Positions 10,189 to 23,334 of a stretch of 64,000 bases of DNA are shown piece after piece. The stretch comes from Nageia nagi (taxonomy: Eukaryota; Pinophyta). The notes under the pieces were generated by a model, which ran no database searches, was not told the DNA's origin, and worked only from the letters and a program-made list of their open reading frames with translations. The position numbers and the translations under genes are program-made. Each line of letters starts with the position of its first letter. Within the stretch, counting starts at the first letter, position 1. Where the stretch lies: the NCBI GenBank assembly GCA_050084985.1, contig JBITNC010000001.1, positions 212,474,001 to 212,538,000 of the forward strand, given 5' to 3'.

Positions 10189-10872
10189 CTCATTCCAAAG
10201 GTTTCTATGCTTGGAGATAGATCAAAGACCAAAATTTGGAGTTATTTAGCATTCATTTAGTTTTAGGCCACCAGTGGTATGCAAATTACTAAATTTAGGT
10301 CATTAACAGTGTGCACTTTAATAGGTCAATAAAGGAAAGTCAAAGGGACATAAATGTGTTGGGTATATGAGATGATTTAGTGTCTATAACCAATGTTTTC
10401 AAGGCATTTCTAGGCTTATTTAAGGCATGATACTCTTTGATTCCATAATACAAGTTTTGAGCAAGTTACAATTTTAGGATTGTAAGATTTGAATGAAGAC
10501 CAAGATTCATTCTAGAATTTTGTAGTTCTAAGATTATATTTTTTTTCTTATTGTAGGAGGTTGCAGTAATTATAAAAGATTGTATTACCATTGTGTTGGT
10601 AGTATTTCTCTATGAATATATTATTATAATGTCTATAAATAATGATAAGAGAAGGCTTTAATTTATGCTAGATTAGACATTGGGTGAACCATGGTAAATC
10701 ATTATGTTAATCTTATTATGTGGTTTGTGATTTACATTATGCAAATTTTTAAATTTATATGTAATTTGTATGATCTCATAATGGTGAATGTATTTTTATT
10801 TGAATCTATAAGTGAAGATTTGAGTATGCTATAAGCATATGATGATTATAGATTACATGGTATCAAAGCTTA
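10189..10872 (+). mobile_element. Probable LTR 3' part plus primer site of an older element
   Basis: AT-rich sequence with a TATA-like stretch (CTATAAATAATG near 10630) ends in GATTACA. It is immediately followed by TGGTATCAAAGCTTATG (from about 10858), one mismatch from the standard tRNA-Met primer site. This is the arrangement at the 3' end of a 5' LTR. The LTR start is not identified, and the copia element lies inside it if it extends into 1-326. Confidence 0.4.
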
Positions 10873-10934
10873 TGTACATCAAATTTCCTAAAATTTTAGA
10901 TATTTCAAGTCATTAACGATATGTTTTTTGATGT

Positions 10935-11240
10935 TTGGAAGGAGATATCAAAGACCAAGTTGATTCCAAAGGATTCTAAGATTGGTCAAAAGGGAAGACC
11001 AACTAAAATGGATAATGCAAAGGAATACTAGTCTACTATTCATACCATGATAGATACCATTTTTGAAAGGAGGTTGATAGTAATGGGATCATTTGGCTCA
11101 TTTGGTTGAGTTGTGGATGTTGAAGCAAATGCAAATGTTAATCAAATATATCATGATTTAGTTGGTGGACCTAACTCATTATTTTCATCAAATCAAGTTC
11201 CATTCAAGGTGGAGGCTAAAGTGGTGCAAAGAAGGTGAAT
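10935..11240 (+). pseudogene. Possible gag N-terminal fragment
   Basis: Downstream of the primer-site-like sequence a plus-strand frame reads MDNAKEY, then a stop, then about 60 open codons. The position and composition resemble the start of a gypsy gag, but no diagnostic motif is visible. Beyond about 11250 the sequence changes to Gly/Ser/Tyr-rich repeats. Confidence 0.25.
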
Positions 11241-11249
11241 AATTAGTTG

Positions 11250-11410
11250 AAATAATTAGAGGTCTATTCCAAATAGGGTAGAGATGGTAGTCCTATAGAT
11301 GGTGGAAAAGGTAGCTCTTAAGGGTATTTTAGTGATGGAGTCATGAGTTATTATCATGTATCTACAAATGGTGGGGAAGGTAGATCTTGAGGGTATTTTA
11401 GACTTATGAG
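11250..11410 (+). pseudogene. Gly-rich tail fragment, possible end of an antisense PMD gene
   Basis: About 70-bp direct repeats (GGTGGAAAAGGTAGCTCTTA..., then GGTGGGGAAGGTAGATCTTG..., both followed by GAGTTATTATCAT) encode Gly/Ser/Tyr-rich peptide on the plus strand. In the second family member a comparable Gly/Tyr-rich tract (about 60780-60860) closes the PMD gene just before the shared non-coding segment. I infer that this is the remnant of an otherwise lost antisense PMD gene. Confidence 0.35.
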
Positions 11411-12849
11411 TTATTATCATACTATGTTATTTTTTGAGATCATGGAGGGCATGATCATTTCATATGTTTATGCATGTTATTTGAAGGCTTGTTCTTTTTT
11501 ATGACCTTATTAATTTTTTACATCATGGTAGTTATGATTGATCATTAGTTTTTCTAGATGGATGGGATGGATGGCTTATGTGATAGATATTTGGTTATAT
11601 ATTTTTGATATATATATATGGTGATAGCTTTAGAATTTTACATGTATATTTTAATTATCATATTAATGTATGTTTATGTTTATATATTTTCCAAATGTAT
11701 GTGTTTAAAATGAAAATGTATGAGAGTTTATTATTTTTTATATTTTCATTTAGTTTAAAGACCTTATTTATGATATGTTTCATAAATACAAAGTGTTATT
11801 TATATTTATATAGGACTACTATGTTTGTAGAATAGGATTTGATTTGTAGGAGAATGGAATTAGATGCATCATTTTCCATTTTCTTGGATACTTTTATACA
11901 TGGTTTAATATACTAATATAAACATATATCATATCATGGATAATATGAATGTAGGGATGTACACACACAAGATTTAAAAAACACTTTATGTATGTATGGA
12001 TGTAATACATGGATATACATGGATGTACATGAAAAAATGGTATATGAATTTTAAATGTATGAAACTTTAAATGATCTAAGTTTTTTATGAATGACATAAT
12101 AACTTAGACATTAATCTTAATGCTTTGACAACTTATCAAATTTTATAATAACAATAATAATTATCATATGGAATGAATGAATGTATAAATAAAGAATTGT
12201 AATGAATAACACCTTTAATACCAAGTTTTATTAATTAATCTTTTGCTTTGATCTCATCTACAAGGGATGATATAAAATAAGGTCATAATATACTTAAGTT
12301 TACCATAAACTCATCTGTGTGCAATGATATTCCTTTCCTTCTCTTAACATTCACAAACTAAATACCTCAAGATTATAAATTATGAGATATGATTTTTCTT
12401 TTTGTAAGGTATGCCACACTACCAAAAAGCATCCATAACCCTAGTGAAGGTTAATCCTTTCATCCCATTATAGCCTTGCTCTATTACCAGTCAAACATAC
12501 ATAGCCCCAATAGAGGATATATTGTAATAGTCCAAGAAGTCTAAATCTTATTTTTTTTCTCTTTTTCTTTTGGTTTCTTTTCTACTTTTATTTTTTCCTA
12601 TCCTAGCTATTGGTTTCAGAATGAAGCAAAAAGTAAGAGAACCATACTCATATTTATACTGAAGAAATATTCAATTCTTGATTATTTCAAGGTTTTAATG
12701 TGAAAAAGTGTATGAGCCTATTAGTGCACTACTATATATCATATTTATATCTTTTTATCATCTTAAGTTTTTAAAATCTCAACATATGATTTTTCAACAA
12801 AAACTAAGTATGAATAGAGTATTCATTGCCTACTTCTTTATTTGTAAAT

Positions 12850-12903
<54 letters not shown>

Positions 12904-13234
12904 AATATTATTTGGATGTATGTGTGATATATGGATGCATATAACTTAATTAGTTGCCTCCTTTATAATGATTGATATCTAATAATTATGACATTCAAGG
13001 TGAAGCACTAAACATTTATGAATAGAGTGGAGTAAAATGAACATAAGGGCAATGTACCTAGTAGCTAAGATGCTACAAAAGTATATATTTTGAGTGTATA
13101 TATATACATATACATTTTTTTATCTTTGTAGTTTTATTTTTTTTATTAAATTTTTGAATTTTTTAATATTTTTTGACTTTTTAATATTTTTGTAGTTTTT
13201 GATTTTTTAATATTTTTTAAAATGTTTCTTAAAT
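11410..13234. other. Conserved non-coding segment shared with 60.9-62.6 kb
   Basis: No gene is supported. Long stretches align with 60900-62595, for example the shared GGGCATGATC at the start, ATGAATGAATGTATAA, ACCTTGCTCTAT, and a pyrimidine-rich run near 12540-12600 matching 61915-61970. Conservation in two elements indicates an element-internal untranslated region between the PMD gene and the unknown frame. Confidence 0.6.
12855..12902. repeat. (AT)n(AG)n microsatellite
   Basis: About 15 AT dinucleotides are followed by about nine AG dinucleotides. A (TA)n tract lies at the roughly corresponding place in the second copy (62415-62443). Confidence 0.9.
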
Positions 13235-13897
13235 GAATAAAAATCTACATCAAATCATCATGAGTGAAAGAATGGAAATTATAATGAGTGTGAATGATAT
13301 GATCAATGACCCACTATGTAAAACCATAGGTGATAGACATAGACAATATGAAATCCCAACACCAAATTTTTATAAACAATAGATAGCCTATCGTGATGTA
13401 ATCAAAAATATCTTCTTTAGGATGAAAAAGATGCAACCCATAAAATTTAATAAATCTAACTACCAAAAGGTAACAAGAGCATCAATCATAATCATCCATA
13501 TAAAATTAGGTCTAGAAAACATGCAGATGAGATTTTGGATACATTATTCATCAAATATGTCATAGATTATATAGGTTCCCCAACAAGGTTAGTGGTCAAT
13601 AAACATCTCCATTTGACAAGAGTTTTTGATGGAATCATAGGCTCAATTAGACTTTTCTAGAGCATTGGTTAAGGTTGCTATAGATAAAATATAATGTTGT
13701 ATACTCTTAGGTAATTGATAAAAATGGTCTTGATCTAACTTTAGAACTTCAATAGGGTCTCCTAAAGAGCCACTAGGAAATGTATAAGGTGACCAAGAAA
13801 TGAAAAAGAGTGTCAATTCTCATGGGTTAGGAACATCATAGTGTGAAGACCCCTCATGCTGATAGGTAGGAGAACTAATGTAATATGGATGACTCAT
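13235..13897 (-). pseudogene. Conserved unknown reading frame, copy A
   Basis: From an ATG at 13897 the minus strand reads MSHPYYISSPTYQHEG, a Tyr/Ser/Pro/His-rich start. It then reads KLDQDHFYQLPK, SIATLTNALEK, a PCW-type motif and DIFDE, with scattered stops (first at about 13818) but no needed frame change over some 170 codons. Copy B at 62600-63249 gives NLDTNHFYELLED, an AYNALKESFW stretch, DHKPC and NIPDEEF in the same order. I do not recognise the domain. It lies in sense orientation to the gypsy element, between integrase and the antisense region. Conservation at amino-acid level in two decayed copies argues that it was once coding. Confidence 0.6.
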
Positions 13898-15726
13898 GAT
13901 GCTAGATGTATGCAAACCAATCACTTGTAATATCAAATGCAAATATTTTTTATAATTTTGTAAGAAGTTTTTTAAGGACAAAAAATATGTACACACATAT
14001 TTATTCATACAAAAAAAAATTTAACAATTTTTTGAATTATTTACATATGTTTTTATTGATTCTATTTTTTATTTTATTTAAAAAAAAAACTTTTTACAAC
14101 TCCCCAATGATAATGATTCCCTTATTTTTTATAGATAATCCAAACTTTATAACTAAAAAAATAAAAGTGTGAATGTTGAACTAAACAATGAGCAGGTCCT
14201 AGTCCTAGAATGGATGGTTGATAATAGATGGGATACAAAATGAGTGGAAATATAGGTGGATGATGCTTAAAATTCTTAATAATGCATTTTGACTTGGCTG
14301 ATGTCAAGGCTTCGCCATTCTAAAGAAGTGTAATGGGAGATGGAATCTCTAAATACTATGCAGATTAAGGGGGAAGCAATGACATGAGGGGGATCATGCT
14401 TTGAATGAAATGCTAGATATACTCATTTTTTACTAGTTTAACTACAACCTCACTCTTTCTGGTTAAGGCATTCAAAGGTCCTTTGAAACCTTGGTTTTAT
14501 ATTAGTTGAATTATTTACATAATAAGTTTTACTAAATATTGAACTATAATCATATATGATTTCATTTTGTTGAATTGAATGGGTATTAATTCTAGTACCA
14601 AGTCATTGATAACTTTGGTTAGGGAGAATGATATCTCCTATGGCATCAAAAGGTCATATGATCCAAATAATTTAACAAGATTCTAGGTCCTTCATAAGGC
14701 CAATGCAAGCAAAATAGGTGGATCCAATTTGTTAATGAGTCAATTTCCATCCACATATCAATGGCTTCCAACTTAATGGTTGCTTTAATATTAATAATTT
14801 TTAAGTCCCATGCATCATTTACTCATTGATTATAAAAATTCATGGCTATAACTCCTTGAATTTTTTTTGGTAAAGCAAATAACCAAGATATCTCAATGTA
14901 AGGACACTTTCTCAATGCTTACATATAGATATCTTTGGGGTATCTATCAATAAAATCATGACCTATAGGATTAACTAATAGTTGTGTTTACTCATTAAGT
15001 TTTATATTTATTAGTATTAAGGATCTTATTTGAATACTATATGGAGGAGGATTAGGGAACCCTGACCTAACTCAAGAAAAATGTCAATCAATCTTTTGCA
15101 CACATCTAATTGATCATTGATGCTTACAAACAAACACTATGTAGAAGTCATAGACTACCTTATGATAATAAAGGTCTCTTTTCATTTGGTCTACCAATGT
15201 AAATAGGAAATATTCATTTGGCCAAGTATTAATCACTCTATCTTGGATCCAATTGCTAAAAAAATAATCATTTATGATCCTAGGGGATGATGTAGGCCAA
15301 TATCAACACAACAAGTTTATCATTTGGACTTGAGTGAAATAATATGTATGAATCAAATGATATATATATTTATTTACATATATTTTTAGGTTATATCCTT
15401 GAACACTTATGTCCCATCTTTGATATCTTTCTAGTGATAGCTCTTTGTAAATCAACACGTAGATAGAGGAAATTCCAATTTCTAGAAGACACATGTAGGG
15501 ATAATTCTATTATAGCCCTATATCCCAAGTATATCAATTTTTTGTACAAGTATGTTTATCAAATTCCTCTCTAATTTTTAAGTAGGTGGATGCTTTTACA
15601 TTTTTTTTATGCTATTTTCTATTTCAAATACTTTAAATATGTATAAGTCTTAAGAAAAGCACTCTTGTTATTTTTGAACTAAATGACTTATTTACAATAT
15701 ATATAATTTCCAATTAAAAAAGTTTA
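13898..15726. other. Gypsy 3' region without recognised gene
   Basis: AT-rich element-internal sequence with poly(A) and poly(T) runs near 14020-14100. The open frames here (for example minus 15303-15494) lack homology I can identify. Two purine-rich G runs (14369-14374 and 14388-14392) are not next to an LTR. Confidence 0.4.
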
Positions 15727-16684
15727 CTAACTATATGAAGGATGAAGGTGCATGATGTTTATAGGTTCATGCTCTTCATTACCTTCCATATCAACTAAAT
15801 CATAAGCTCTAGATCTAAATTTTCTTTTAATCATATAGGGACCTAACTAGTTAGGAGCAAACTTATCATAAAGTTATCTTTCCATTCAAGAAGTTTGCTA
15901 GTTTTCTTTTAAAACCAAATCTTGTATATTAAATTCATAAATTCTTATATTTTTATCAAAATCTTATTTAATACATTTTTGATAAGTATGTAAATTTTTT
16001 AATGTATTGACTCTTCTTTCATCTAGAAGAAGCAATTGATCTAATTTTATTTAACAAAATGCTTCATCTATGATGTAATCTTGTAAGGTAATTCAAAGAG
16101 AGGGAAATTTCTATTTCCAATGGTAATACTCCTTCTATCCCATAAGTTAAGAAAAATGGGGTTACCTCAATAGGAGTTGAAATACTAGTTCAATAACTCC
16201 ATAATGCATGCAGAATTCTTGTATGCCAATCTTGGTGAGAATCATGAACAATTTTTAATAAAATACTATGAATAGTTTTGTTCATAGGTTTAGCTTGAAA
16301 ATTCCCTTGAGGATAATAAGAGGTTAAAAAGCTTAATTAGATATGATATCCTTTACATAAAGCTCAAACTTTCTTATTTTTAAAGTTTTTCCCATTGTCA
16401 ATGATAATTTGAGCCAAGATTCTAAAATGACATTCAATATGATTTTGTATGAATTTTCCTATCTTTGGTCCCTTTGTTGAAATCATAAGGATGATGACTT
16501 CTACCCATTTTATAAAATATTTTGTAGCAGTTATTATAAACTTATGGCCTCTTAAGGAAATAAGATAGATTTGACCTAACAAATCTAGTGTCCATCTAGA
16601 AAATGATCGCAATGATTGCATGGGTTGTAATGTATGTATGCAAAGGTTGATTAAATAAATTTGTATGTTGTTGATATCTAACAT
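15727..16684 (-). pseudogene. pol: gypsy integrase
   Basis: Minus-strand peptide SRWTLDLLGQIY and KGHKF-like LRGHKFIITATKYFIKWVEV match the rve integrase core of plant gypsy elements. IIIDNGKNFKN follows, with the second catalytic Asp as DNG. Downstream, with frameshifts, come ALWSY, TPFFLTYGIEGVLPLE and a C-terminal module ending LGPYMIKRKFRSRAYDLVDM, then a stop at 15727-15729. Integrase inserts the cDNA into chromosomal DNA. Zinc-region remains extend to about 16960. Several stops make it non-functional. Confidence 0.85.
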
Positions 16685-17218
16685 ACTTTATAACATATTA
16701 CATACAATCATGTTCCATACTAGGTGAATAATATCTCTTATGTATTAATCATTTTGTAATTATGGAGCCACTAAAATGTTCTACAAAAATTCCATCATGC
16801 ACACATGAAATAGCAATTTATGAATTAGCCCATTCTAAACATCTAAGCAATACTCCATCAAAACCACTATAGTATACAACATCTCCTATAATGAAAAAGT
16901 AAAAAACTTTTATTTTGAATTCTTTCCTAGATAATTTTGTCAAGTCTTTAGGTAATACCCCATCTCTTAAGAATTTGTATATGCCATGCATTTTTGTCTT
17001 CCATTATGATGTCTAAGAATACATGTTCAACTTCATTTTAATGATCTCAATAGGGATTATTTTTTTATTAGGATTTGTAGATATCAAATATCTAAAGGAA
17101 TCCATGGTATCAACAAACGTATTAGTTGATTGTGGTGTACCTCTAAATCATATTTTTCAAAAGATGATAAGATATTATTTACTAATTTCTTATATTTTTA
17201 TACCAAAGGTTCCTTACA

Positions 17219-19027
17219 TTAGAATATTTCTTTAACCGAGTTTACAATTAACAATGAATAACTAATGAATTTAACTTTTCTTAAATTTAATTTTATAGCA
17301 ATTTTAATAACTAATAGTAAGGTTTCATACTCAGCATTATTTTTCATATAAGGAAAGTTAAGTTTAAATGAATAAAGTATGGAATCCCTTGGGTGTAATG
17401 AATACAACACCTATACCCCCACTTTGGTCACATCTTGATCTATCAAAATATACTACCATATCTCAATCTTCTTTAGATTCTATGGGAATTTCCATTTCAT
17501 CTAATTGGAATACATATTCAACTAGTAATTCTATAATGAGTGAATTATCATTAGATAATGGTGCTTCAGCAAGATAGTCTATTATGACTTATCCTTTGAT
17601 TAATTTCTAACTTATAAAGAGCAAGTTGAATTTAGTTAAATGCATGATCCATTTAGATGTTTTTACATTTTGATAAGTTTTATTCATCATATATTTCAAA
17701 AGATCCACTTTAGAAATCACATATGTGGTATGTTTTAGCATGTAATATCTTAACATTTTGGTTATGAATACTACTTCTAAACATAATTTTTTTAAATATA
17801 CATATTTAATCTCATAGCCAACCAAAATTCATCTAAGATAATATATTGCTTATTATTTACTATTTTTATTCTTTTGAGTAAGCATGGTTCCTAAAGCTAT
17901 TTCTAAAACTAATATATACAATAAGAATGGTTCCCCAGACTTAGGTGGTACTAGAATGGATGGTGAAAGAAGATAGCATTTAATTTTATCAAATGCTTTT
18001 TGTTGTTCATTTCCCTAGTAAAAGATAATACCTTTCTTTAAAAGTTTGTTAAAAGGTTTTCATTTATCTAACAAATGAGAAATAAAACATCTTATGGCCT
18101 GTAACTTACCCTGAATACTTGTAATTATTTTATTTTTGTTCTTTATTTTATTTTATTAGGGTCTATTTCAATTCCTTATGTATAAATAATGAAACCTAGT
18201 AACTTCCTAGATGTTATCTCAAAAACACATTTCTTTAGGTTTAATAAAATCTTATGTTCTTTCAATATTTTTTAATTTAGCTGGTACATCATCTGCATAA
18301 TCTTCTATGATATCATGCATGTAATCATAGAAGATGTACATCATAGATATTTGATAGGTAGCTCTAGCATTTTTTAATCCAAAAGGCATTACTTTATAAT
18401 AGAATATTTCCCATGGTGTTGTGAGTGCAATTTTATATTGGTCTTTTGATGCTACCTTAATTTGATTTTATCTTGAAAACCCATCCATGAGTGACAACAT
18501 TTCATGTCCTATGATAGAATCAACCAAGCTATCTAGTTTGGTAAAGGAAAGTCATTCTTATGGAATGATTTGTTTAGGTCTCTAAAATTTGTGCATATTC
18601 AAATATTTCTAATGGATATTTTAATTGGTACCATATTAGAAATCTAATTAGAATAATCAATCAGATGAATAAATTTGGCATCTTAAAGCTTTTACAATTC
18701 TTCTTGTACCATCAAGGTAATTCTAGGATACATTTTTCATAGCTTTTATGTAACAAGTTTTGCACCTTCCTTTATACCAAGATTATGCACTACTACATTA
18801 AGATCAAGTCCAGGAATATTAGCATATTACCATGCAAATGTTTTTTATTTTTCCTTAAGTACTATAATGAACTCTTTTATTTTATCTTTAGTAAGGGATT
18901 TTCTTAATTGATTTATTTTAGAGCTATTAGGTTCATTACTTAAATCAATTTCAATAGTTTCTTCAATTAACATGTGAGATCCTTCCTCCAATTGGTTGGA
19001 TATTGGAATCCAATTATTATTATTCAT
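17219..19027 (-). pseudogene. pol: gypsy reverse transcriptase and two RNase H regions
   Basis: On the minus strand, 19027-18845 has the pre-RT linker (EETIEIDLSN ... LTKDKIKEFI) typical of plant gypsy pol. The RT core follows, with DYADDVP at about 18302-18282 in place of the usual YVDD box. 17825-17607 is the RNase H end (YYMLKHTTYVISKVDLLKYM). 17410-17219 is a second RNase H with YMKNNAEYETLLL, the motif of the extra RNase H of Tat-lineage elements. Many stops and frameshifts are present. Confidence 0.83.
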
Positions 19028-19989
19028 ATTATAGTCTTCATCCTCAGCTTCATACTAATCTTCCAAAGCAATATTAATATTTAAGTTTATAGTTTGTAAG
19101 ATTGTATCTATATCTTTGAAATCTTGGATTATATAGGTTGTTCAGGAAATAATATAAAATCTATAGTTTCTTCATCTACTAGAAAGTATTAAGAAGAGCT
19201 ACTTGAATTTTTTGAACCTATTATCTCAAACTCTTTGAACTCATCACTTCTAGACTAATAAAAGTTCATTTGAGGTATAATATTATCACATATTTCTATA
19301 ATTTGTACCATATTAATTTATATATAAAAAAATAATCATCTTGATTTTTCATCCATTTAGATACTTCAAATAAATTTGCATATGTTGTGGGCTCTAGTTT
19401 TAACTCCATTATCTTGAAATTGGATACTCTTTGATTTTTACTCTTATAACCTAATCTTGTCTTATCACTAGGCAATTAATAATGAATATCAATGGTGTAC
19501 CTAGGTCCTTCTTCATATTTTTCTATACTTTTTCCTTTCCATTGACACCTATCAAAGTATCTTTGGATGAATGATCTTACATTTGATGATAAGTATTCTA
19601 ATGAATCACAAAAAAAAATTTCATTAGACTAAGGTAAAAGGAGGATAGGTGGTTCTATTGGACTATAATATACAAAATGTGTTTGATTAGGTAACTTCCC
19701 TAGTGGTATTAATTATCCTACCACACTAGAATAATATTTAGGTATTCCTATTTCTTGAGCTATAGGAATATTAAAAATAACATCATCAATGATAAATTAT
19801 CCTATTCTATAATCAATTAGTTGTATAGTCATAGGATAAATACTAGATGTTCTATCTTTTATTTTACTATCATTATCTAATTCATTTATGAGATAAGATG
19901 ATTTTGATGATAAAGCTTTATTTACTTCATCTAGCTTTCATCTTTCTTCTAATGTTTGCTTTTCAAGGATTATTGGTTTTATTTTTAGA

Positions 19990-20440
19990 AATGAATCTTA
20001 TCTTTGGTGTATGAGGTACTTTGGGATAAATGGACTCTTTACCCTTAAAAAAACTTGGAGAAGGATTTTATTATCAATATCTACTATTGACATATTTTTA
20101 GGAACCATAGGTGATGTAAAATAATGAGTACAAGGTAAAAAAATCTCCTCTAAAATATGCATATAATTGCAATAAGAATATGAATTTTCATCTCCAAGTA
20201 CATAATGTACCACCCCATCATGAATTTACTTTAGTAATTATAATATATTTATGGAAAAAATTACATGTCTCTAATCCATTATCTCTTAAGAATAAATTAT
20301 ATTACATTATATCTCCTTCAATAACATACAATAATGTTTATACAGTTTTAGATCCCACAGTAATAGGTAGTGAGATAGATCCCATTGTTGCACACAAAGT
20401 ATCATTGAAAGATCTTAACTGTAAATAAGGTGCACATATG
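19990..20440 (-). pseudogene. pol: gypsy protease region
   Basis: Minus-strand peptides FNDTLCATMGSISLPITVGS, YVIEGDIM and VVHYVLGDENSYSYCNY follow the order seen in protease regions of plant gypsy polyproteins, where the second half leads toward RT. The catalytic Asp-Ser/Thr-Gly motif is not clearly preserved. The region is interrupted by stops. Confidence 0.65.
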
Positions 20441-20699
20441 TGTGAAAAATGAAGATTCAAGTTCGTTTAGGTATTTGTAGAAATGATATTTATTGTATTA
20501 ACCTTCATCTATATCCTTCCCATCTATCTTGGTTATAATATGTAATGGGGGATCTTGACCCTACGAATGGTTTGATTACCTAACTTCATGGTCATAGAAA
20601 GAAATAGTGGGTTTTTAGTTTATCTTAAAGCTTTCAAGGTCATTGATATCCATCTTAATTATTTGTAATAATTGATTGGTTCATAGCTTCTATATGATC

Positions 20700-23334
20700 T
20701 TTGGATTGTTATTATAATTCAAATAAGGACATCTTCACTTATGAGTTTCTTAATTGATGTTGTAAAACTCTTTTGATTGAAATCTTAGGAGGTTGAGATC
20801 TAGGTATATTTGGTTGTATAATACCATCATTTGTTTTATTTTTGGAAATATCAACTTGCCTTCCTTACATCCTTTAGGCTCTTGTAGCTATGCTTAACAT
20901 AGCAACAAAAGTAGAAGCATCTTGAAATCCTTTATGCATTACTTGATTTTGGTGTATTTGTGATGCTATGGTATTTGTTTGATGTTGAGGAACCAAGTTC
21001 TAATATATTCCTAGATTTTGATTAGGGATAGTCAATGGGTTATTTAAATATAATATTACTTGATTAATCAAATCTTAAACCTTGTGTTGTAATATCCTAC
21101 ACTTGCCTATAGTATGACCCTTTTGATGATGATAATGAAAATAATCATTCTCATTGTATCATTTACTATCTCTTATATTTGGTCTTTCAAGTTGTATTTC
21201 ATGTAATATAATCATTTTATGGTCTATTAATTTTTTCAAAATATCATAAAAAGATTCGATCAATGGCTTAAAAGTTTAAGGGGGTGACCTAGGCTTTCTT
21301 TCTTCATTTTATATAGCAGGTGTATTTTGCAAAAGGTTTGGTTCTCCATATTTAAGATAAGAAATTTTATTAGTAAGCATTGGTTTTGTTAATTATTCTA
21401 CCTAATTTTTATTTCTAATATAAGGCTCTTTCTTTTTACCTTTTAATTCTCCATCCTAGATTTTAACCTTTTTTATTACAATAGCTTGAGAAATTTCTTT
21501 CTTAAATGTATTATGTTGTTGAATCAATAAGCTACTAGTGATGGGTTTTAAACAACTTTGACTAAACATTTTCACTAGTTCTTCTTATGGTAGAGTATAA
21601 GGCATTATTATCAAAATTATCCTCCATATTGAAATAAAGTCTATAATTATCTCATATTGAAATTACTACAATCTTTGAGATCAATTATAGAAGTTTTATC
21701 TTTAATATTTATCCTAAAGTGTCCTAAAAATAAGTTAACCAATTATGCATATGTTATAATGTTGTGTTTAGTTAAGTTATTGTACCAATACATCACTTAT
21801 CTAGCAAGTGTCATAGAAAAGATATGTAACATCAAAGCATAATTGTTGAAAATTATGTAACTTGAATATTTAAAGCATCTTAGATATTCTTTATGATCCT
21901 TCTTTCTTTTGAAATATTAAATTTTTGGAATCTCAAATTTGAAAGAGATATCTATCTTAGGAACATTAGGGTGTATGGGCTCATTACATATTATTTCATA
22001 AGAGACTTTATGCTTGTTTTGTTGAGATAACATTATCTCAATCTCTATTAACCTTTCATCAAAATCATTAGTCAATTGTGTAAGAACGATAGGACTTTTA
22101 TTATCTCTATTACCTTCCCTTTGTTTATTTATTGGAAATGATTGGTAACTTCTTTTAGAAGGTGTTTAATCACCATAATAATTTTCATTATATGGTAAAG
22201 TAGATGGAGGTGGTTGATAGGGAGGTAATTATCATTGCCCCTATTCATATAAATGTGTGAGAGCATGATATTTTTAAACATCATGCCTAGACCAAAGTAA
22301 AAGGAGTCTTAGAGTTTATTTCTCATGTAATACCTCCCTTTTTTAGGTAAATGAAGGTTTTAATTTTTATGATTTTTATGACCTTGAGGAGATAAGGACC
22401 TTGCTCTAGATGGCAACTTCATATTACCTAATATTTCTTGATTAGGTTTATTCTAAATTTGAGTTTGAACCTATTATTTCTTAGGTTTCCCTAGGGGTGT
22501 TTTATTTTGATATGCATGAAACATAGACTATGTTTGTGAATATGGATTTTATCCTAATCTTCTAGGTTGATTTGATTCTTATGTATCTAGATTATATAGA
22601 ATAATTTATTGATTATTTTTATGGTTGTTCCTAATTTAGATTTTATCTAAACACATAAAATGGTATCTCTTCTACCTTATACCTTAAAGGATCAAGATTT
22701 ATCCTATATCTTTATTTAAAAATACTATGACTAGTCCTTGGGTAGGATAAGTAGTACTAAGATCCACATAACTCATAATAGAAGAAGAATAACTAGTCCT
22801 AGGGGTAGGTTTATTAGTTTTTAAAATATAATAAGCATCATTATACACCCTACCATAGCTTATTTATTTAGGTACAAGAGTAACCATATGTATTGAAATT
22901 TTATCATTGAATTCATTCATACTTCTAGAGATGGTGGAAGGAGTATAATCATCTCATCTTACATAGGATTAGACAAGATGTCCATCTAGTTAATGATGCA
23001 TAATGTAATCATACTTGAATTTAAAAGGACCTTTTTGTAAAATTACATAAGCTAAATGCATTCATGATAGTATAGTAGTCCTTGAAATAAATTCTTCCTC
23101 ATTACCTATTGGTATCTTTTCTACTAGATAAGTTAAATCTAATGGAATATTATGAACATGAGAAGAATGAGAAATCCTTAATTGTGTTAAATATTATCTT
23201 ACTTAATTTAAATTATCCTTTGTTTCTCAAGGAGTTACTTTCCTTGACATTTCTCTACTAGATCTATGAGACCTATGACTAGGTTACCTCTCTTGGTAGG
23301 TTTTTTCATAAGGCTCTTGTTGTTGATGAACCAT
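20700..23334 (-). pseudogene. gag: gypsy gag
   Basis: The minus-strand frame appears to start MVHQQQEPYEKTYQER at 23334. The retrotransposon gag core lies near 22000-21560: PNVPKIDISFKFEIPK, then ALMLHIFSMTLA, MYWYNNLTKH and a LFLGHFRINIKDKTS stretch. A HYHHQKGHTIGKCRILQHKV segment near 21140-21080 is the degenerate C-terminal zinc-knuckle-like region. Numerous stops are present. Gag would form the particle that packages the element RNA. Confidence 0.78.
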
